Source: Mucilaginibacter geliditolerans | GTDB taxonomy: Bacteria; Bacteroidota; Bacteroidia; Sphingobacteriales; Sphingobacteriaceae | Direction: 5' to 3' | DNA: 64,000 bases | Assembly: GCF_014200495.1 (NCBI RefSeq) | Contig: NZ_JACHBY010000005.1 | Coordinates: 372,001-436,000, forward strand | Shown here: piece after piece, positions 59,135 to 64,000 of the stretch | Layout: each line of letters starts with the position of its first letter | How positions within the stretch are numbered: the first letter of the stretch is position 1 | Notes under the pieces: model-generated | The model's input: the letters and a program-made list of their open reading frames with translations, nothing else | What the model was told of the DNA's origin: nothing | The model's database searches: none | Position numbers and translations under genes: made by a program

Positions 59135-59785
59135 ATGTCACTTAACAGCATATTCCAGTACTTTGTACCAAAAGATAAAAAGATCTTTTTTCCCCTGTTT
59201 GAACAGGCTGCAAGCAATGTTGTAGCTATAGCAACCGTGTTGGTTGAAGCGGTAAACTCATCAAATCCGGCTACAAGGGAAGAACTGTTTAAGCAAATTG
59301 ATAAGCTGGAAAATAAAGGTGACGAACTTACCCACCAGATATACCTGGAGCTCGGTAAAAACTTTATCACCCCGTTTGACCGTGAGGATATACATGCTTT
59401 AGCTACCGCGATTGATGATGTAGCTGATAACATACAAGGTGCAGCAAATCGCATGAGCCTTTACCGTATTGATGAATATAATGAGCATATTCGTAAATTG
59501 TCTGACCTGATTTTACAAGGCAGTATTGATCTGGAGAAAGCAGTGCGTGAGTTAAAGGATTTACGTAATGTACGTGCCATTGCTGATTCATGTATCAGGA
59601 TAAACAGTGTAGAGAATCAGGCCGATTATGTGTTTGACCGTGCCGTTGCCGACTTGTTTTTATACGAAAGAGACGCTATTAAGCTGATAAAATATAAAGA
59701 AATACTAGCAGCGCTTGAAACCGCCACAGATATGTGTGAAGATGCTGCCAATGTAATGGAATCAATATTAGTTAAAAACGCCTAA
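59135..59785 (+). CDS. DUF47 (PhoU-like) phosphate transport regulator
   Basis: The 216-residue all-helical cytoplasmic protein has the DUF47/PhoU-like pattern, including DKLENKGDELTHQIYLEL and PFDREDIHALATAIDDVADN with its acidic metal-binding residues. These proteins usually accompany PiT transporters and tune their activity. The PiT gene follows after 18 bases. Confidence 0.93.
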   Translation: MSLNSIFQYFVPKDKKIFFPLFEQAASNVVAIATVLVEAVNSSNPATREELFKQIDKLENKGDELTHQIYLELGKNFITPFDREDIHALATAIDDVADNIQGAANRMSLYRIDEYNEHIRKLSDLILQGSIDLEKAVRELKDLRNVRAIADSCIRINSVENQADYVFDRAVADLFLYERDAIKLIKYKEILAALETATDMCEDAANVMESILVKNA

Positions 59786-59803
59786 AAGCAACCGTATAGA
59801 TAA

Positions 59804-60820
59804 ATGGTTACCACTCTCCTTGTAATTGTAGTTGCGCTGGCGCTCATATTCGACTATACCAATGGTTTTCATGATGCGGCCAACTCAATTGCCACCATCG
59901 TATCAACCAAAGTATTAACGCCTTTTCAGGCTGTATTATGGGCCGCTGCCTTTAATTTCCTGGCTTACTTTGTTGTTAAAGACCATAAGGTAGCCAACAC
60001 CGTATCAAAAATAGTGAACGAACATTTTGTTACGATGCATGTTATACTGGCTGGTTTAATTGCTGCCATTACCTGGAACTTAACCACTTGGTGGTTTGGT
60101 ATACCATCAAGCTCATCGCATACACTAATCGGTGGTTTTGCCGGTGCAGGTATTACCAATGCTTTGTATATGGGTGCTAATGGTATAAGTGCCATCAACA
60201 TAAAACTGATACTAACAACCATAGCATACATAGTACTGGCCCCTGTTATAGGCCTGGTAATAGCCTATATTGTAACTATTATTATTCTGCATATATGCAA
60301 ACGATCGAGACCGTCAACTGCAGAGCGCTGGTTTAAAAGGCTACAACTGGTATCATCTGCGGCACTAAGTTTTTCGCATGGTACCAATGATGCGCAAAAG
60401 GTAATGGGTATTTTATATGTAACGCTTATTGCATCAAACATTATTAAAAGTGGTTCGGCAATGCCTGATTGGATTCCATTGGCCTGTTACTCCGCTATAG
60501 CGTTGGGAACGATGTCGGGTGGCTGGAAGATCGTTAAAACAATGGGCTCAAAGATCACCAAAATAACTCCGCTTGAGGGTGTAAGCGCCGAAACCGCAGG
60601 TGCAATCACCTTATTAATCACAGAGCGCTTTGGTATACCGGTATCAACCACGCATACTATTACAGGTTCAATTATTGGGGTGGGCTTAACCAAGCGTGTA
60701 TCAGCAGTGCGCTGGGGCGTTACCATTAACCTGATTTGGGCCTGGATCATCACCATACCAATTTCCGCGCTTGTTGCAGCTTTGGTGTTTGTGCTGATAA
60801 GGTTGCTGGGAGTAGCATAA
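59804..60820 (+). CDS. Inorganic phosphate transporter, PiT family
   Basis: The 338-residue inner-membrane carrier imports phosphate with protons or cations. Duplicated PiT signatures are visible: DYTNGFHDAANSIATIV (about 17-33) and FSHGTNDAQKVMGIL in the second half. About ten hydrophobic segments are present. It forms a two-gene operon with the DUF47 gene. Confidence 0.94.
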   Translation: MVTTLLVIVVALALIFDYTNGFHDAANSIATIVSTKVLTPFQAVLWAAAFNFLAYFVVKDHKVANTVSKIVNEHFVTMHVILAGLIAAITWNLTTWWFGIPSSSSHTLIGGFAGAGITNALYMGANGISAINIKLILTTIAYIVLAPVIGLVIAYIVTIIILHICKRSRPSTAERWFKRLQLVSSAALSFSHGTNDAQKVMGILYVTLIASNIIKSGSAMPDWIPLACYSAIALGTMSGGWKIVKTMGSKITKITPLEGVSAETAGAITLLITERFGIPVSTTHTITGSIIGVGLTKRVSAVRWGVTINLIWAWIITIPISALVAALVFVLIRLLGVA

Positions 60821-60856
60821 TACGCGTCCCCAATAACAGCCATTTTCTCTTCGTGC

Positions 60857-60905
60857 GTCATTGCGAGGAGGAACGACGAAGCAATCCCCGACTATGCAGA
60901 GAGAA
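60857..60905 (+). repeat. Family A single arm before composite copy 3
   Basis: GCGTCATTGCGAGGAGGAAC followed by GACGAAGCAATCCCCGACTA, then CAGAG as in the copy 1 flank. Confidence 0.8.
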
Positions 60906-60930
60906 TATACTTGTCTGTTGAGTCGCGTGT

Positions 60931-61363
60931 AGCCGCTCATTGCCGCGGAGGCTACTACTTTTGTCTTGATACAAAAGGTAGCAAAAAATCAAGTCAGTAA
61001 ATGCTTCTTTGCCACACAGGCCTTTGCCCTGCAAATCAGGCAAAACCTGGGCTGGAATCTTTTTGCGGCCATATTGCGCACACTACCCCATGCACTGCAA
61101 AAATTTCCTATGCCCTGCCACGTATAAGGCCACCATCGTTTTGCCTGATTTCATCCGAAGCTGTTCTACTGACAAGGAAGAAATACATAATACTTAAATA
61201 TGAGACGGCTTTAAATGAACCGTGATCAAAAGCGGGTAAAGGCCCGACAAAAAGCGCGGGCCTGGGTGTTTTGCCTGTGGGCGGAAGGATCTTTTTGTCT
61301 TGATTTTTTGTTTCTTTTGTATCAAGACAAAAGAAATAGGGCTCCGCGCCCATGAGCGGCTTC
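60931..61363 (+). repeat. Composite inverted-end element, copy 3
   Basis: The ends AGCCGCTCATTGCCGCGGAG and its near complement ending GAGCGGCTTC are inverted. Terminal hairpins are 60955-60981 and 61311-61336 (TTTCTTTTGT/ACAAAAGAAA). Interior blocks match copy 1 but without the nested family A palindrome. The region 61364-61532 after it shows nothing further. Confidence 0.85.
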
Positions 61364-61532
61364 AAAAGATAGGTAACACGCAATGTCAATCCCCATAATG
61401 ACGCTTTGCGATAGAATTATTCTTCAGCTGCATATTGAAGCCAGTAGAATCCGCCCTACACACAACTACTCACTTACACTATTTCCCTTGATTTATTTTT
61501 TCTTACAAAATCATTTTTACTAAATTGCCCCT

Positions 61533-62249
61533 ATGAAAAAGTTGCTGATACTCTTACCCATAGTTTGTTTATCCCTGTTCAGTTTTGAAACTTTAACCCG
61601 TAGCACGCAGGCATGCGCGCAGGGTACGCCATCGATATTGGATATGGCCGGGGGCATAAAAGATGCGCTTTTGCAGGGTACTGCTAAAAGTACCAACCAA
61701 TTATCGGCACTCAATGGCTTTTTTGGGAATGCTGCCGTTAAAATACTTTTTCCACCGCAGGCGCAAAAGGCCGAAAAAACGCTCAGGAGCCTGGGGCTTA
61801 ATAAACTTTGCGACAATGTTATTTTATCGCTTAACCGCGCTGCCGAAGATGCCGCCAAACAGGCCGAGCCTATTTTTATGGATGCTATAAAACATATGAG
61901 TATAAGCGATGCTACTCATATACTTACGGGAGGACAGGATGCTGCTACGCAGTATTTCAGGAAAGTAACAAGCGCCCAACTGGCGGCTAAGTTTAAGCCT
62001 ATTATACAAACCAGCTTAAATAAAGTAGGCGCCACCAAATACTATGGCGATGCTGCGCAAGCTTACAATAAATTACCTTTTGTATCGCATCTCGACCCTG
62101 ATATCAGCAATTATGCCACTCAAAAAGCTATTGACGGTATTTTTGTAGAGATAGCTTTAGAAGAACTCAACATCCGTAAGAATATATCGGTACGTTCAAC
62201 CCCGCTTATGCAAAAGGCGTTTTCTTTTGCTGATCAGGCAATTAAATAA
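61533..62249 (+). CDS. DUF4197 exported protein
   Basis: The 238-residue precursor has a signal peptide and a helical DUF4197 domain (about 40-235; GIKDALLQGTAKSTNQLSAL, then FPPQAQKAEKTLRSLGLNKL and YATQKAIDGIFVEIALEE). The family's function is unknown; it is widespread in Gram-negative bacteria. Confidence 0.9.
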   Translation: MKKLLILLPIVCLSLFSFETLTRSTQACAQGTPSILDMAGGIKDALLQGTAKSTNQLSALNGFFGNAAVKILFPPQAQKAEKTLRSLGLNKLCDNVILSLNRAAEDAAKQAEPIFMDAIKHMSISDATHILTGGQDAATQYFRKVTSAQLAAKFKPIIQTSLNKVGATKYYGDAAQAYNKLPFVSHLDPDISNYATQKAIDGIFVEIALEELNIRKNISVRSTPLMQKAFSFADQAIK

Positions 62250-62267
62250 GGTTAGAAACAACCACAC

Positions 62268-62363
62268 CACGTCATCCCGAACTTGTTTCGGGATCTCATT
62301 TGATGAGTAATCAGCATGGAGTAGATTATGCAAGTGAGGTGCTGAAACAAGTTCAGCATGACT
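62268..62363. repeat. CATCCCGAACTTGTTTCGGGAT palindrome
   Basis: GTCATCCCGAACTTG and a later GAAACAAGTTCAGCATGAC form inverted ends; an inner ATCCCGAA/TTCGGGAT hairpin lies at the left. It is another CAT-type palindrome, distinct from families A and B. Confidence 0.75.
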
Positions 62364-62378
62364 TTGATATTTACGTAT

Positions 62379-62873
62379 TTATACTAATACATCCTCGCTG
62401 TCAAACTGCATCTTATCTTCGTAATCTAAATTCAAATCATTGGCGATCTTGTCTTTAGTAGGTCGTATTGTTATAAAATACAGTATAATCAGGCCGGATA
62501 TCAGCAGGAAAAGAAAATTGCGGGTAACCATATAAGTAACAATTCCAAATAGTGAAGGGCCTTCTAATAGTGCACATCTTATAATTAACGCGGCTTGGTA
62601 GCCCATTAATTTCCCTTTTAGCGTTGGCTTGTTTATAGCTTCATTTAATCTTAGCTTATACATAAAATTAGAGGCTATAAAGCAGGAAATAGCCAAAATC
62701 GGCGCAACAAAAAGAAAAGGATCTTTAGTGTTTGTAAGATCGATAACTGTGCTTTTGGTAATTGTAAATACCAGCACAGAAAAAATCACCTGGCCAACTA
62801 ACAGCGCCAAATGAACTATAGTGATTGTTTTTATAAATGTTTTAGGGGTTTGTGGCAGGTTTTGGTTATTCAT
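62379..62873 (-). CDS. Unknown membrane protein, four segments
   Basis: The 164-residue protein has hydrophobic segments at about 16-36, 48-66, 88-106 and 118-140, with a charged C-terminus (DKIANDLNLDYEDKMQFDSE). I do not recognise it. It lies 41 bases downstream of the truncated TonB-like gene on the same strand and may be co-transcribed with it. Confidence 0.75.
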   Translation of the reverse strand: MNNQNLPQTPKTFIKTITIVHLALLVGQVIFSVLVFTITKSTVIDLTNTKDPFLFVAPILAISCFIASNFMYKLRLNEAINKPTLKGKLMGYQAALIIRCALLEGPSLFGIVTYMVTRNFLFLLISGLIILYFITIRPTKDKIANDLNLDYEDKMQFDSEDVLV

Positions 62874-62914
62874 TTTTTACTGGTTTAGATAGCAGCTAAT
62901 GTATAATAATTATA

Positions 62915-64000
62915 TTATTTCTTCGCCTCAAACTTCACTTTCACCTTTACTTTTTCAGGCTTATTATTGCTGTTTTTAAGCCAATCCGGTCCGTTTTTGA
63001 TCAGTTTAACAGCGGCAGTATCTGTTTTCGCGCTGATGCCTTTAATTATCTTGAAATCGCTAAGCGAGTTATCAGGATTTACCATGAATGATATTTTCAC
63101 TGTGCCAGTTTTACCATCAGGCGATGTGGCATTTGTCTTTAAATATTTTTTAAACTCATCCCATCCATTACTTGGGCGAGCCTGTGACTGCTGCGGCTCA
63201 CCACTATACCCGGTTACTACAACTTCACTTAGCGAGCGGGCATTCGGCTGCAATGCAATGGTAAGAGAATCAGTTTTTTTAACTGTTATATCCCTGCGCT
63301 CATAACCTAAAAAGGCAACTTCCAAAACAGATCCATTAGGAACCGGTGGTAGCGCGAACTTTCCGTTAATATCTGTTACTACACTTATATTTGTGCCTTT
63401 AACTTGTACTGTAGCACCAGGTATTGGGCTGCTACCGTCAGTAACAACACCTTTTATCCCATTGCCTGTTACTGTTGAACCACTACCTGTAATGATCTTT
63501 CTTTTTACTGCACCATAACCAGTTACTACAACTTCAGCAAGTGCATAATTTTTAACTGGTTGCAAGGCAATGATCAATGAATCCTGTTTTTTGATCATGA
63601 TATGTTTAGCATCATAGCCTGAATAAGTAATATCCAGTGTTGATTTGTAAGGAACTTCATGCAGTGTAAAATACCCCTGACTATTTGTTGTGGTACCAAT
63701 GCCGGTTCCTTGTATGGTAATTGCAACACCTGGTAGGGGGCCGTTTGCATTCCTTACCATGCCTGTAATGTTTTTACCTGGCGTGATGCTTACACCGGCC
63801 ACCTTGCTGTTTAATTGCTGCGCGGAATAGCCCATTACAACAGTTTCATTTAACGGGGTTGAATCCTTTGCCAAAGTATTTGACTTTTTATATTCAACTG
63901 CTGCCGGAGCATTTTGCTCAAAAACTTTATCAGTGTTGGCTACAGGCGCAGCTACATCGGCATCTGCGCTTGCGCTGGCAATAACGGTTTGTGTCTTGTA
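62915..64000 (-). CDS. Carboxypeptidase-regulatory/VVVTGYG repeat protein with TonB-like C-terminus (5' end missing)
   Basis: The frame is open through the window edge, so the start is out of view; 361 residues are visible. Two CarboxypepD_reg-like domains (GMVRNANGPLPGVAITIQGT and GVVTDGSSPIPGATVQVKGT openings) alternate with three VVVTGYG-type motifs: NETVVMGYSA, AEVVVTGYGA and SEVVVTGYSG. A TonB-like C-terminal domain follows (DEFKKYLKTNATSP, then GTVKISFMVNPDNSLSDFKI). VVVTGYG is the motif usually found after such a domain at the start of SusC-like outer-membrane transporters. The protein therefore looks like an energy-transducer-type protein with SusC-like plug-in modules; its role is unknown. 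Confidence 0.82.
   Translation of the reverse strand, partial: YKTQTVIASASADADVAAPVANTDKVFEQNAPAAVEYKKSNTLAKDSTPLNETVVMGYSAQQLNSKVAGVSITPGKNITGMVRNANGPLPGVAITIQGTGIGTTTNSQGYFTLHEVPYKSTLDITYSGYDAKHIMIKKQDSLIIALQPVKNYALAEVVVTGYGAVKRKIITGSGSTVTGNGIKGVVTDGSSPIPGATVQVKGTNISVVTDINGKFALPPVPNGSVLEVAFLGYERRDITVKKTDSLTIALQPNARSLSEVVVTGYSGEPQQSQARPSNGWDEFKKYLKTNATSPDGKTGTVKISFMVNPDNSLSDFKIIKGISAKTDTAAVKLIKNGPDWLKNSNNKPEKVKVKVKFEAKK

Overview
The window comes from a Bacteroidota genome, most likely Sphingobacteriaceae and Mucilaginibacter-like. The evidence is TAnnTTTG promoter boxes, weak ribosome binding sites, DUF5687 and DUF4197 proteins, SusC-style VVVTGYG motifs, secreted glycosidases and many palindromic intergenic repeats. 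I identified no organism directly. No rRNA, tRNA, CRISPR array, prophage or transposase was seen.

Region 1 (2-5049) is an ergothioneine operon: the 3' end of a disulfide-reductase-like flavoprotein, an EgtV-type ATPase, an EgtU-type permease fused to a substrate-binding domain, EgtB and EgtD. The two halves of the EgtU binding domain are in swapped order, which reads as a circular permutation. Region 2 (5050-23100) is mostly housekeeping: a PhyH oxygenase divergent from an AraC regulator, endonuclease III, an ECF sigma factor, UvrA, methionine aminopeptidase, a GHL10 glycosidase, a C-terminal processing protease and several unknown exported proteins. Region 3 (23117-28233) is a cyanophycin locus: isoaspartyl peptidase and cyanophycinase on the minus strand, divergent from cyanophycin synthetase.

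Region 4 (28234-30136) holds two unknown small genes and dense repeats. Region 5 (30137-50075) has an AlkA-like glycosylase, RarA, a DUF5687 ABC exporter, GH20, GH2 and GH35 enzymes, MsrA, an e(P4)-type phosphatase, a YncE/phosphoesterase fusion and a flavin monooxygenase. Region 6 (50076-64000) has topoisomerase IV subunit A ending in a clamp-binding-like QLGLF, a ParE-type toxin-antitoxin pair, two paralogous NTF2-like exported proteins, a SGNH/NUDIX pair, YceI, a sensor kinase followed by a DUF47/PiT phosphate operon, DUF4197, and a truncated protein that repeats a carboxypeptidase-regulatory domain plus VVVTGYG motif before a TonB-like C-terminus.

Intergenic DNA is unusually rich in palindromes of several families (called A to G here). 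The most notable is a 0.43-0.52 kb element with inverted ends, present as two full copies (17154-17670, 60931-61363) and one half copy (29708-29965). Its terminal hairpins keep pairing through compensatory base changes. The best candidates for something undescribed are the permuted EgtU, this element, and the clamp-motif tail on topoisomerase IV.
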